A stretch of DNA of 64,000 nt from Blastomussa wellsi (GCA_947652115.1 OX393564.1:18065662-18129661), one strand, 5' to 3'. Positions 37,401 through 50,250 are shown, numbered from the stretch's first letter. The notes: generated from the sequence alone by a model not told the origin. A program made the numbers and translations.

Positions 37401-40400
37401 ACTGGAGACAAAAAAGTTTGGAGTTTTAAGAACAATGAAAATGCATTGTTTGAAATTCTGGGCAAACTTATTTTAAGGCCAGAATTGTTGGTCACAGATG
37501 TAACAGCTTAGCACAATAATATTATTTGGAGTTGGATAAATGAACACCTCAATAACAACACAGTAGCAATACTTATTTATAGTACAGTTATAATAACACA
37601 GTACCTACGGATAAATACAAACTCCATGGACAAATGGACATAGCTACACGTAGCAAAGACTAGTAGGGTTAACATTAATGGCTGTAACCCTGTTACAGCT
37701 GAGGTACATGTACAGTACATGTAACTTGATGTTACAAGCAAAAATATCCGTTGGTGTATGTTACTGTACACTAAGATGTGGGTGATTACTACAGTACTGC
37801 GGGTGATAACTTTAATGCAACAGCTGTTTAAAAACTTAATGACAGCCTTAACTACGCCCAAAAAATTTTAGTGTGGATAATACAGATGTCAGCGTGAAAA
37901 GAACAGTTTAGCTGTACATACCTGGTGGGGGCATTCCAGGTGGGACAGGCGGCATTGGCGGGCCAGATGGATGCCCTGGTGCACTGGGAACAGAGCCTGG
38001 TACTGGTACAGCCATGACGGCAGGGGGCATGATGGCAGGAGCAGGTGCTAATGTTACAGCTGGGACAGGAGCCGGTGGTGCATCCGCAAAGAGCTGATGT
38101 GGTCTGTCAGCTTGTGCGAGAGGATTCTGGGCTGCCAAGAGACGTTCTACATGTATGAAGAAAGAAAACAATGGTTCAGGTACTTGAATGCATGCACTGT
38201 GATCACATAAATATATGTGTACTGCATGTACATGTATAACTCACTGACAATAAAAAACAAAGGCAGAAACGTTTGTTGCTTGTGAACTGGCTGTGAACCA
38301 TCTCACACCCACCATGCACTCATGGAATAATTGTTTAATGGACCAAAGGAATCATAAAAAATAAATGTTCAACACTAAAGTGGGTACATGTACCTGTACT
38401 GTGTCTTAATGCTCAACCTTGAATATGAAAATTAGTTTTACAGTAATGGGCTTCTTCTTCGTGTACTGGACACAGATAACGTAAAACAAATGAAACAAAA
38501 TAAAGGATGAGAGACAATGCTGCCTCAAACTACAAAGAATCATGCACAAAGGTAGAACCCTACGCTACAGCACATCTGCATACGGTACAAGGAGTACATG
38601 TACATGTGTAAGAGCCGTTCTTCTGGCACATTAAATTCATTTCCATATGAAAGGTTGTGCACCAAGACTTGATGATTTGAAACAGAGGCACAGAACATGA
38701 AGAAGGCAACTTGGAAATGGTTTACATGTACATACATGTATTAGGCAAGTGTTTTCACTGCCAAGTCCTGCACTTTAAAATAAAATGTACATGCACACAG
38801 TACCTGCTGCAGAGCCATGCCTTTCCCCTTTAGATTCTTTCTTAAAAGCATAAGACAATGTTATTGGTCGATTACACAAGTACTGTCCATTCATGGCTTC
38901 CATCGCAGCATCAGATGCATCAAAACTTGCAAAATTGATGAATGCAAAACCTTTGGAATTGCCTGTCTCAGGATCTCGCATAATCTGCAATGAGAACACA
39001 TCTTTTACTTTTCTTGTACTCCCTTGCATGTAGAATTGGAAATTTCACGTGCATGTACAATTTTAGCCCCCTCAGTTCCAATTTTCCATACATGCAAGTT
39101 CTTCACATGTACATGTAAGAAAGAAAAATAATTTCTGTTGCTACCAATGACTATTATTTCACTGAGACCTGTGGATTTCCAGATTGTTGTATGTTGTGCA
39201 TGACAAACTGTACATGTAATTATGGTCCATTGATCGCTGATCTGAGCAGCTGAGACTTTGGCAATGATTGCTACAGTGTATGTCAAATACATTGTACATG
39301 TATACTGTAAGTTTATCCATTTTATTCATCAAAGTCAAGAACATTTTTGTTATATGTATATACGTGTCAAGAGGAAAGGAATGTGCCTTTACCAGCTTAT
39401 CTGTGCTGTTACTGCATTCTACAGTTGTAATGCAATTATTTTATCACAGTTAGCAACTGCAGCTATGATACTGCAACCATTAATGGAAAATGAAATTTTG
39501 AAAGGAAAGTAAAATTTGAGATGTACATTGTAAACTTTCCAAACTGGAAAGTGGTGTAAAACGTTAGATGTGTCAAGTTCTGTGTTAGCTAAATGTACAT
39601 GTACAGTGTAGATTGCTCTTCTTTTATCCCTAATAACTTACTTTAGGTGTTTGGAGTATAACACCAAAAGCACTGAATGTGTCATACAACAGCTTTTCAT
39701 CAATCTCTGGATCAAGATTTCCAATGAAAACATTTGCACCAACATCAAGATTCTTATTGTGGGCTGATGCCTATGAAACAAAAGAGAGCAAAGAGTTACA
39801 CTCCATGGGCATACAGTTACCATACAAGTACACTGTACATGTTCATTTTCAAAGTTCCATGAACGAATGTACAGTACCGTTCAAAAGCAAGTTGACAGTC
39901 TCTACACAATCCTCGAAACTTGATCCTCAAAGTTTTTCGAGAATCGAGGATCGAGGATTGACTTTCGAGGATCAAGAAATAAGGCTTTCTCGAATATGCA
40001 AACTCGAAAGGGCTTTCGAGAAAACCATTTATTTCTCGAGGAAAGAATAATAATAATATAGTGATAACAAGCACATCCTTGTTTTCATGCAACATTCTAT
40101 GAAAAAAGGTTTGAACGAAGAAATGCATGTCAACATAAAATAACAGAGAAAGATAAATCATTAAGTAAAAATGATGTTACTTTATTCTTACACATCCATG
40201 TACTTTCAAGCACAGAATTTCTATTTTTAATGTCAGTGAGTATACATGTATGCTTGATGAAGATGACTTCTCGAGGCTTTTGGACAAAACCTTTCAACAA
40301 AAACCTTTTTTTCAAAATCTGATTTGCCAAATTCAGGGACCAAGTGGTTTAGAGCATGATCGATTTCAATGGGTGATTTCTGTGATGGGGTCATTTGACC

Positions 40401-43400
40401 ACAACTACCGGAATTATTTACTTTTTCTCTTCATTGTGCTACATGTAATTAGAGCAATTGTTATTGATTGGTTGAAAAATTGGCACAATAATCTTTAAAC
40501 CCGACACTACGCAAAGTACTTGTAATACAAAAATTGATAATTGTAGTCTACAATCATGGACGAAAGTGTTGATACATGTACATTTGAGCAAAACAAACGC
40601 TATCTATTGGCGTCCTTCCATAATGGAAAAACTGACGTTTCTGTCGATACGCTCTGTGGACACTGCCACATGGTTACAACATTGAAAAGGGGAGAAGGGG
40701 TCGAAATGTAAAAATTGGAGATGAAAAAACTCAAACGTTCAACGAAACAGGTATTTTTCGGGGAGTGTCCCAACTGCTTCTGTCCATGATTGTGGGTACA
40801 TGTAATCATACCGTTTCAAGATCAATTTGGAATTAATTTGCACAAGTGAGTTTTTCAAAAACCTGAAATTGCACAAGCTGCTTCGGCGAGTGCAATTTCA
40901 GCTTTTTGAAAAAACCCACAAGTGCAATTTAATAATATTTATATGAACATGAAAAAAGTTGCCTGGAGGAAGTGCTGGAAGATCTTATTGAGGACAGGAA
41001 GCGAGCATTTGATGCAGATTTGATACTTTATTTACTGATTGGCTGATGAAGATCAGCTGATAATGCTACAAGTACGAAATGGAAGTGGTTCGTTTAAAAC
41101 ATTTGCAACCATAATTCGATGTGTACTTTGCACTGGTGCAAGTTAAACTTTTTGCACTGGTGTTACACTTGAACTGCACTGCTCTCACCCAATCAGAATC
41201 TAGTATTTTACAGCCATACTGTACCTTGTTCACTCTGATTGGTTTTCCAAAAACTTTAATCATGTTCATGACTTTGATGGCATAGTCAGCATCCTCCTCA
41301 CCAAGAAATTCAATGAAACCATAACCTTGATGCAGCTGGGTGATACGATCTTTGGGCATGTGGACATTCACTAAAAAAAGTGTATAAAAAATTGATCTGA
41401 AGGAACAGTGTAACCTCACCTCTTTTGGTCATTCTGTTAATACAGTCACCTTGTTATTAATAAAAGTCACTATTTTTTCTTCCTGCAAAACACCCACACT
41501 CCGCGATCTCTTTGAAGATAATTTACATGTATGACAGCCAAGAACAGCAGATAAATGTACTGTACTCAAATGTCTCCATCTTGTTTCACTTGAGAGCAAT
41601 AAACAAACATGTTTGAGCTAATGCCTGGTTACTAACTAATGCCTGGTTACTATGCTACAAACATTCCATAAACATTCTTGTTGTCATGCAAAAATCTATG
41701 GATAAACTGTGTTGAATGAAGAAATTCCTGTCAACAAATGCCACAAAAAGATCAATCATAATAATAATTTCAAAGTTGGTAGAAAGGATGTTCATTATAA
41801 TATTAAAACACTAAAGCAGGAAACCACTTCGAAGTATTTTCCATTTCAATGTTAATCGTGAGTTTACGTTAGATAAAGATGTCTTACATGTAAGACTCTA
41901 CCTTGAATTTTGTTTGATTTCAAAAAACTTTTTTTCCAAATTTTGAGTTGCTACTGTAAATTCAGGGTACGGCTTATCTGCGGGTGTTTACGGTAAGCTG
42001 TCTGTCTTTAAAATTTAGTATGTTCTTTTCTTTCTATGCTTAGTACCATAGGCACATGTAATGTTTTAAGTTTTATTTAAATAACATTTTAAATAATTTC
42101 TGCATTCCGGATGTCTATTAAGTGTAATATACAATGCCCATGTCATTAGCTTTTCCAGCAGCCATAACATTGAAGTTATCACCTGCACCAATGAATACAT
42201 ACATGTACATGTACAGTACCGCTCAAATGTAAGTTACCACCTCTCGTCTCGTTTCTCGCGATACGAGTCTCGTTTCTCACGATACGAGTCTCGTTTCTCG
42301 CGATACGAGTCTCGTTTCCTGCGATACGAGTCTCGTTTCTCGCGAGAAGGTTCTCGTTTCTCTTGAGAGTCACTGAAGCGTTTAGCATGGAATATATTAC
42401 TCGCAAGAAACCGACCGGCGACGCGATGTTAAAAGATATGGTTGTTTTTGAGATTTTTGACACTTCACGGCAGTTGCCGGTGAGCTTGATTACACTAAAA
42501 TAGACCGAATTTGAAGAAACAACGTTTAATGTCTCTAATCGAGGTGCTTTTCAATGCGTCGTTCACATTCATTAAATTTTTGACAGGGGGTAGTTTTGCT
42601 CTCTCACACATCAGCGAGACAAAACAGATCTTTCAATTTCACGGCATGCCGGCGAGCTTCAAAAACTCGAGAGAATCAACGACGTGGAAATTTTGTTTAG
42701 TAATTTCGAAGATTTAGTCTGTGTTGAAAGATTGCTGATTTGTTCACAACGTTCGGTTTGCAATAAACCTTTCAGTTTACATTTAAGCTGATAGACAGTG
42801 CACCGAATATTGGCTTGTTTACATGCGAGCGATTGAATCGAAACTCGGCGCATCGCTAAACTTTATTGTTCTCATCTGAAATGCAAAACTTGAATGAAAA
42901 CAATTTCAAAAATCGAAAATAGAGACACGGTAAAAGTGCTTACACAAAACTGCACAGGATGTTTTTACTTCACGACAGACAGCGCATTGAATTTGCATGC
43001 TGGCATGTTTGCGTGCGAGCGAACTCAAGAAAACTTTTGAATCGAAACTTGTCGTGTTGTTAGAATTTATCTTAAATGCAAAACATGAGTGAAAAGCATT
43101 GTCAATAATACACCAGTCAAGGTACCTGCGGAAAAGTTTGCACTTTTTTCTGTTCATTACCAGCGTGGTGAATTTGCATATTGTGTGCCCGAAATATTGA
43201 CCGCAAGCTTCTGTATCGAAACTTGCGTCGCTAGAATTTGGCCCAGTTTGAAACGATCGATCACAAGGAGTCATCAAAAAATGCAAGCAACCGCACGAGG
43301 TTGAATTCCCAAGGTTTTACGAACAACTTTCAAGACTCCAGCAACGTACGTGTAGACACAAGTAAATAAAACTTGTGACAGGCCAATGCGTCACGCTTTT

Positions 43401-46400
43401 GTCATGCTTTCTTGACCTTTGCTCGCTTTCCCTTGAATCTGAGAATCTTGTCTACATGTACATTTATTATATTTGAAAGGCATATATACTCAGCGGATTT
43501 CTGAATATTTTTTGTTTCCTTCAACTTTTCCACAATAAAAGAAGTTGAAATTATCGAGTTCTTTTCCAGGAATTTGCCGGGCCAGAATGCACATGTTCGA
43601 CGTGCTGTGTTTCCAGACTTTTCCTTCCGCCGAAATTGAAATTGACCGAAGAAATTTACTTTTCATCTGATGAAAGTAATTCTTATCTGCATAAAGAAAA
43701 ACCAAAATTCAAGCCGAACGACAAATAAACAGCTAGTTGAAAGCAGCCAAACAAGTCCGATAAGTCCGTCACAGCGATTAGGCGACATCTCAACAACTCG
43801 TCAAGTCGACTGTTTGATGAAAGTAAAAGTTTTCCGAAAAGCAAAGGTGCTACTAACACAAAATGTTTTAGCTCTAACCTATGTAATTCACGAAGAAGTC
43901 ATTTGAGTTGATTTTATGCCACTGAATGTATGTAGAACATGCACAGTGTACAGTCAATTAAATCAGGCGCGTCGCGGCGCCGATACCGATATCGAGTGCC
44001 GACCAAGTTTCATTTCAATTTAAGCAGTTTAAGAACAGGCAAAACAAATGTCGCTCAATACATGTATGTAAACATTGCCCACTGAGCAGTAACAATAAAA
44101 CTCCAGTCGCACATCCCCATGCTTATCTCACCGAAAAAATAAACCAACAATACATGCTCGCTGAACGATTTTTCCAATGCACGCGAACAACTGTTTGCAC
44201 AGAAGCAGTTTATTTTGTTTCTCCAAAAAAACGTCAGGTGGTACTTGCAGTACACTCGCGAGAAACGAGAAATTTCTTGAGAGACAGTTCTTGTTTCCTG
44301 CGATACGAGTCTCGTTTCTCGCGATACGAGTCTCGTTTCTCGCGATACGAGTCTCGTTTCTCGCGATACAAGTCGCATTTCTCGCGAGACGGTGGTAACT
44401 TACATTTGAGCGGTACTGTATGCAAGTACAATATACACCCCAAATTGACATCTTCAACCGTAAGATCAAGTGACCTCAGTCGGGTTACGGCCCTTAATGA
44501 CAGCCCTGTACATGTACTTGTTTACAAGTGCAATTTTGTGTACACATTACCTCTTTCAGGCCAGCACAATCTTCACGGATCCGACAAGTTTTTTTCAAAC
44601 CGGAGATTCAGTAATCTTCAGCAACCCCATAAGCATAGGATCGGCCGGAATGAGTTAACATGCAATACATTAGACCAATCATGAAATTTGATCCTACCCT
44701 GTTAATACGGCCACCTCATTAATACCAGCCAAACTTTTCGCTGTACATCAGTACATGTAAACTCTCCCCCCCCCCCCACCCAAGCCATGCCAGGCTGCAG
44801 ATACATGTATTGTTTTTATTTTTTCTGTGAAAGGACGTGTCCGACTTAGTCACCATTTTGATCAGACAAAACAATAGTGAGTGGTCAAATGTGAAGTACT
44901 GCACGATGTACAATGTAAAAGCACTCCAACTTACCAACTGGCCCAGCTTGAAGAAAAAGTTCCCACAGAAGAGTCTCTGCAACTTTCTCATCCAGTCCTC
45001 CAACATAAATTGTGGCATCTATAAATGAAATAAAGAGAAACAAAAACCATGATGGCAAAAAAACCCAATGACAACAATCAATTGAAAGTTAAACATGATC
45101 ACCACAGTGAATTTCCAGTTAAGCAATAGGAATGAAAAAAAATCAGGGCTTCAACAGTCCGATTCAAACCTGTGACCTCTGCGAGTACCTGTGTGATGCT
45201 CTACCAACTGAGCTATGAAGGCACAGATTGAAAGCGAGGTCAATTTATTGAGCTCACATTTTCCCGTGAGGAGTGAAATGAAGTATATGAAATAATTCAT
45301 AATGTGAACTGCGGATGTAGATGAAAGTGAGAGATAATCATCGCAGTGAATTTCCATTTTAAGCAATTGGAATGAAGAAGCCTGAAAAAAAACAGGGCTT
45401 CAAATATGAACTCAATAAATTGACCTCACTCCCAATGTGTGGCTTCATACATGTACATGTAGCTCAGTTGGTTGAGCATCGCATTTCAGGCTTCTTTACT
45501 CCAATTGCTTCAATTGAAATTCACTGCGATGATTATCTATCACTTTCATCTACATACACACTTCACATATCAATTATTTCATATACTTTACATCATTTCA
45601 CTCCTCACGGGAAAATATGAACTTAATAAATTGACCTCGCTCCCAATGTGCGGATTCATGCATGTAGCTCAGTTGGTTCAGCATCGCACCAGTATTCGCA
45701 GAGGTCACAGGTTCGAATCCCGTTACAGCCCGGATTTTTTTTTCAGGCTTCCTAATTCCGATTCAATTGGAAATTCACTGCGATGATCATCTCTCACTTT
45801 CATTTACATCCACAGTTCACATACAGTACCGCTCAGAAACAAGCGAACCATCAAACGCGTTTGACACGCAGAGCAAACGCGTTTGCGTTTGGAGCTAAAC
45901 GTGTTTGTGCTTGCGTTTGTATTCAAACGCGGGTTGCGGGTCCTCTTACCACTTCGCTTTGGGAAAACTTGTGTTTACATTGGTCTACATTGTGTGTCAC
46001 ATCGCAGTTGGGAAAAAATATTATGTCACCAAAGCGAATTAACAAAAACATTCCAAAAACTTTCCCAAAGTGGTAAAGAATTTAGTCCTATCAATGTTGA
46101 TTTGATTATCATTTCTGCTTGGCCGTCCACGCGTTCTAACAGCGTACTCCACCTACATGTAAATCAGGGGTTTCAAAACAAGGTGGCAGTTGCCGGGGTT
46201 CCACTGGCTACTTGACTATTATGCCGCCAGCTACTCTGGTCATAGCAATCAGCTTGTGACCAAAAAGCTCACTTATAATTAACAGCTGCCTACTCTACCA
46301 GTAGATGACACCTACTTCAAAACATTTTGAAATCCCTGCTAAATAATATTCTGAGTTTTGTTTTCGCCAAGTTTTGTTTACCCATGCTTCGCGCATTTCT

Positions 46401-47748
46401 AGACAACTCGCAGATGCTTGACAAACAATCACGCAACGTTTTTTCAGATTAAAATTTTTCAAAGCAGCGAGCGAATGTACATGTAGTCACGATTAAACAA
46501 GATATTCACGCACCAAAAAAGAAAAAAGTATTATTAGAAGTGTCGTTCCCAAAGAGCAATTCGTTTCAAAGGTGTTACAATGTAACCTGAGCTGAGGGAA
46601 GACTTTGGTCACGTGCTAGGCAATGCATTCCTGCAATTGAAAGTCGAAGCATGTCGTAAATGAGTTCAGGGAAACGACTTGCTCAGCGATTGACAATTGT
46701 TTCACAGGATTGCGGCAATGAGAACTCAGATAAATGCAAATATGGTTTGAAAACGCCATTACCAATTATCATATCATGGGCCAGCCATTCAACGCGTTTT
46801 TGACTGTGACTCGCGAGGAGGCGAGCGAGTGAAATCGCCAGGCTTCTTGCTATTCTTCACTTGTTTTCTAGCTCACTGTATTTTTTGGGGGGTATCCAAT
46901 TTAGTCTCCTGTTATCACTCTGTTCAATTCTCAATTGGCAACAAAGTAGGTAGAAGGCAGACGAAAATCGAAAGCACAAACAAAAGCGTGACCATGTCTG
47001 AAACTTCAAATTATGTAAATAAACACTTAAATAGCAGTTTCCCGCAATTGGAAGTATTTCTCTCACCGAATACGAGCGAACACAAACGAATAAAATTGAA
47101 ACCGAATAATTTTCAGAGATGCAACAAGTGAATAAATATTATAATGGCAAGCTTGTTTATTTCAGTTTCGTGTCATCCGTCGAGTCGGTTAACAAAGAGC
47201 ACAAAATAACAGAAACCTGGAGGTGACAAAGCCAAACGCGTTTACAACTGCGTTGGCAAAAGAGCACAAACGCTTTTACTTCTAAAGGTCAACGCGTTTG
47301 AAACGCGTTCGCTCTGCGTGTCAAACGCGTTCGATGGTTCGCTTGTTTCTGAGCGGTATTGCACTTGACTTCAATACATTCTAAAATTGCTGGTATATAC
47401 AGCATAAGTCGAGGACACGTCAAATGAGTATGCACACGAACGAATTTACACGATAAGCTAATAGCGTAGATCGAAGGAAGGTACAAGACTCAAAATTCTG
47501 GCCTTTGCAAGCTTTGTGTTATCAAAGTAACGATTGTTCTTCTTTGATATTTACAGAATTGTCTCTCGCGGTTTTGTGAGAGACCTGCAGACTCTCAGAC
47601 GGGTAAAGATTTCCGATATAAAAAGAAAAATACAAAGCAGTTGCTTTTACGCCCTATATAAGCAACACATTCTAACACAAAGATTTAAAATGGGCCAAAA
47701 AAAATCTACTTTACCTTGATTTCGTTCAGCAATCGGTCCAGCCGCCAT
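34480..47748 (-). CDS. SF3B4: Splicing factor 3b subunit 4 (SAP49 orthologue)
   Basis: Nine coding exons on the minus strand: 47715-47748, 44935-45018, 41225-41370, 39642-39770, 38804-38984, 37922-38146, 36800-37029, 36202-36388, 34480-34532. They total 1269 nt in frame, 422 residues, close to the ~424 of vertebrate SF3B4. It starts [23 protein letters not shown]1 (~13-90) has RNP2 IYVGGL and RNP1 [11 protein letters not shown]2 (~100-178) has VFIGNL and KGFAFINF. Then [20 protein letters not shown] and a Pro/Gly/Met-rich tail ending [11 protein letters not shown]3B4 binds pre-mRNA near the branch site within U2 snRNP in the nucleus. If the donor at 36201 is not used, translation continues to TAA 36176 with a different tail. 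Introns hold many transposon copies. Confidence 0.96.
34804..34930. repeat. Two-unit tandem repeat in the last SF3B4 intron
   Basis: A unit of about 67 bp containing ctttgacagtgcaacatt, gagtttcacaatgcgacatt and gaagttt occurs twice (starting near 34810 and 34874) with small changes. Confidence 0.75.
35092..35326. repeat. Two adjacent foldbacks in the last SF3B4 intron
   Basis: First: ttcagtcacgttttgtcaaa (35096) pairs with the complement near 35160-35188. Second: ggccattcccgagttctctt (35189) pairs with gggaactcggaaatggcc (35303-35320). The inner tcatttccatatgaaa also occurs near 38638 in another SF3B4 intron, so a dispersed family is likely. Confidence 0.68.
35410..35442. repeat. (GTAT)n microsatellite
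   Basis: About six tandem gtat units in the last SF3B4 intron. Confidence 0.9.
37173..37300. mobile_element. hAT-type MITE in an SF3B4 intron
   Basis: A 128-bp element with ends agggatgtggctaa and ttagctacatccct (inverted, one mismatch) is flanked by a perfect 8-bp direct repeat gcatcttc at 37165-37172 and 37301-37308. Inner gagccggct words in both orientations extend the hairpin. The 8-bp duplication is the hAT signature. Confidence 0.85.
39872..40046. repeat. Tcgagg-rich repeat with a cagtaccg end
   Basis: It starts with ta followed by cagtaccgttcaaaagcaag, closely like the ends of the large elements at 42214 and 45824, then runs into dense tcgagg/cctcga words in both orientations (39915-40045). 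No matching right end was found, so it is probably a one-ended or broken relative. Confidence 0.5.
40835..40935. repeat. Hairpin repeat
   Basis: ttaatttgcacaagtgagtt and ttcaaaaacctgaaattgca pair with tgcaatttcagctttttgaa and cacaagtgcaatttaat, arms about 45 bp. It lies in SF3B4 intron 3. Confidence 0.75.
42214..44418. mobile_element. TA-flanked inverted-repeat element, 2.2 kb
   Basis: The ends cagtaccgctcaaatgtaag and their complement (44399-44418) form a terminal repeat of about 28 bp with TA on both sides (42212-42213 and 44419-44420), as in Tc1/mariner-like transposons. Just inside each end lies a tandem array of a ~20-bp unit (cgtttctcgcgatacgagtc), in opposite orientations (42241-42360 and 44262-44392). 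The interior shows no transposase motif, so it is probably non-autonomous. It sits in SF3B4 intron 2. Confidence 0.8.
45099..45365 (-). mobile_element. tRNA-derived SINE, minus copy
   Basis: Read on the minus strand, the head has tRNA promoter boxes (atagctcagttggtagagca and ggtttgaatc, 45165-45220), followed by a body with gaaattcactgcgatgatta and tctctcactttcatctaca. Restart of the same body at 45339 indicates a tandem dimer with a ~240-bp period. Confidence 0.75.
45400..45822 (+). mobile_element. tRNA-derived SINE, plus tandem copies
   Basis: Two successive units of about 230 bp share ataaattgacctc-ctcccaatgt, a tRNA-like head (tgtagctcagttggtt at 45460 and 45664) and the tail gaaattcactgcgatgat. 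The first head is deleted in its B box; the second keeps ggttcgaatcc at 45710. The right end abuts the cagtaccg element. Confidence 0.75.
45824..47361. mobile_element. Inverted-repeat element with acgcgtttg words, 1.5 kb
   Basis: Left cagtaccgctcagaaacaag and cgaaccatcaaacgcgtttg are matched by the complement at 47290-47361, a terminal repeat of about 70 bp. aaacgcgttt/aaacgcgttc words recur inside both ends. The first 12 bases are those of the element in intron 2, but the rest differs, so the two belong to related families. It is flanked by TA on the left and CA on the right. No transposase motif was seen. In SF3B4 intron 1. Confidence 0.78.
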
Positions 47749-47763
47749 GCTGAATTACTTTGT

Positions 47764-47786
47764 ATCCCAGAATCCCTTGGGCTACT
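47764..47786 (-). promoter_or_regulatory. ZNF143/Staf-like motif upstream of SF3B4
   Basis: The plus-strand sequence tatcccagaatcccttggg, 16 bp upstream of the ATG, resembles the CCCAGAATnCCTTGG part of the Staf/ZNF143 site found at many housekeeping promoters. This is a pattern match only. Confidence 0.35.
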
Positions 47787-47789
47787 GAA

Positions 47790-50030
47790 CACAAAACACC
47801 GCTGACCTCGAAACAGCCCTTTCTGAACATCCCTAGTACCCAGATCTTTTCAGAACTTTCACTGATCCCAAAAAATATGGAACGACATTAATTACATGTA
47901 AAAGCGATTTCACATATCAAAATATTTGTTTTTCGAAAAAAAAATAGAGCGATAAATGCTGAGAGCTGTTTGAAAGGGAATGATGGAAATGAAGTGACAG
48001 GAGGATTCAAGGGCCAGCGTAAACGTAATTGATTTTCCTAAAAAATACCTCACGAAAAGTTCCAAAAATAGCATTCAGAACTTCTAGATTGCAAAATTTT
48101 CTCAGTACAACCTCGCTTTTCTAAAAGCGCACTGGAGGGGTGGGGAGGGGGAGGCTGCGGGGCATGCCTCGCCTGTTGCAAAAGTCTGGCTACTGTCCTG
48201 AAAACCATGGGATGACTAAGTCGGCCAGTCACGTCCATAGAGACCAGAAAATACATTGTTTTTTTTATAAAATAGAACACTGGGTCTATCAATCTCCCTC
48301 TGCAGTCCAAATATTTTGACAATGACTGTTGTTTGGACTTATTCTACATACTCCTTCACGATAATGCTCATCAGACACGTTGTCAATCGTTATCGTGGCA
48401 AATCGTTTTTTCTTTCTGTTTTTCAATTGTTATTTTCTTTTGCCGTTCACTGCATTAAAATATTACATTTCTTTTAGCTTACTCTCGTCTCTGAAAATTA
48501 AGAAATTGAGAAAGATCCGAAATATGATCGTAATATGTATTCCGTTTCATATGACGCGGCCTGATTTGGGTTTCGCTGCGACTGCAACTGTCTTGATTTG
48601 TTAGTAGTAGCAGTAGTTGAAGTAAACTTGTTGTCCTTCCGGCTTCTCGCAATTACTAGAGATCACAAAAACCTAGTTAAAGACATGTGTAAAGCTATCT
48701 TCAACGGAAAGGAGACGACAGGCTCTTACACTGATCCGAGTGCTAATGATACACACTGAAGATTTAATGTCAGTTTGTATGCAAATTTTCTTAAGTCATG
48801 AACATAATCAGCAAGACAGATGCACTCTTCCATGAAACGCAATCGTGTTCGCCTATTCGCTTGATGGTCGTAAAATCTTACGTGGATAAACGCTTTGAGA
48901 AACCCGCCGATTTTGGTTTACACCTGGTAAGTTTTTCAGTGTGAGTGAGCACCATACGTCAATTTAGATGTCCGGTCAGACCTATGATCGACAATTTTGA
49001 ACAACGTTGAACCAACTAGAATCATTTTTGCTTAAATAGCTAATTTTCTTGCCTATATGATCTGTGCAATATTCAGACGTCCAAATTTAGCATAGCTTTT
49101 TTCCGACGGAATTCCAGAACATTCATCTTCATTGGAGTTCTTTAATTTCTCATCATTTCTCGATGATTTCTAGAATGTTTATCTTCTACAGCAATTAACT
49201 TTGTTGGCTTTCCTTTGTCAATGTTTTGTACTACCCTGACATAAAATACTTCAAACGTGATACTACTCTCTAGCTCGATATTCTGAAGAAGACAACAGAA
49301 ATACTCAAGCCGTTTCATTACATCAGGACAGTGAATAACACGAAATCCCCACTGGCAATGCGCTAGATCTTCAAACAAGAAGAAACGTTAATGCCAGAGT
49401 TGAGCTAAAGAAACAGACCCCTCAGTTACATGTGTTATGAACTCACTGCGCTTTTGTTGAATAATTAACCATGTTGAAAAAAATTTCCATAATTTACATA
49501 AGCAAAACCATGTACCCTAAGACTGCGCGGTCCTGTACGACTTCCGCCATTTTCAATTCAATTTGATGATTGGCTGACCAGAACAGCTCAAGAGATTTTG
49601 CTGCAACATTTGTGCCATTTACTGAATTTTTATATTTACTTTAAATTTTTAAAACTTGAATCCTCCTATTCAAAATCACCTTTTCTATTGTTATTTATAC
49701 ATATATATTTATACTTATATAATTATACATATATTTATACTGTTTTTAGGTGAAGCGTAATAGCTGCATAATACCAACCTTGGTTTCTCCTTTTTCAGAT
49801 ATATTTTGATTTTTATTTTATGCTTCTGGAATAAAACATTGTTTTGTTATGTCATGAATATAAGCATCTCTCATATGTCCGGACGAATAAGTAGAAATAT
49901 TGACTGGAGTACTTTGTTGACCCGTGCAAAAATAAAGTTCAAAGGCAAAAAATAATAATAATATAATACAGGCACATCTTTTGACATGCAATCCGAAAAA
50001 GCTTGATTGATAAAAATTTTATCGACGTAG
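47790..50030. other. Intergenic, no gene recognised
   Basis: Contains a G-rich patch at 48135-48165 and an AT-rich atttatacatata stretch at 49695-49740. Short open frames have no recognisable domain. Confidence 0.5.
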
Positions 50031-50039
50031 TTGTATCGT

Positions 50040-50250
50040 TGTAGATGAAAGTGAGAGATAATCATCGCAGTGAATTTTAAATTTAAGCAACTTTCACTTT
50101 CATCTACATCCGCAGTTCCGTTTCATATACTTTACGTCACTTCATTCCTTACCGGCGGGAAAATATGAACTCAATAAATTGACCTCGCTCCCAATGTGTG
50201 GCTTCATAGCTCAGTTGGTAGAGCATCGCACCGGTATCGCGGAGATCAAA
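50040..50250 (+). mobile_element. tRNA-derived SINE fragment
   Basis: The same body and head as the copies at 45.1-45.8 kb: gatgaaagtgagagataatc inverted at the left, then tttcactttcatctacatcc, ataaattgacctcgctccca, and tagctcagttggtagagcat (50207). It breaks off after the anticodon-arm region, before the B box. Confidence 0.7.

Noticed and set aside
44154..44684. 176-codon frame rich in SRYESRF repeats
   Set aside because: A by-product of the ~20-bp tandem array in the end of the intron-2 transposon.
45660..45735. Functional tRNA gene
   Set aside because: Good A and B boxes, but the acceptor arm does not close and the same head and body recur as dispersed repeats, so it is a SINE.
48050..48322. 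90-codon minus-strand frame
   Set aside because: Low-complexity proline stretch from a G-rich patch; no splice or family support.
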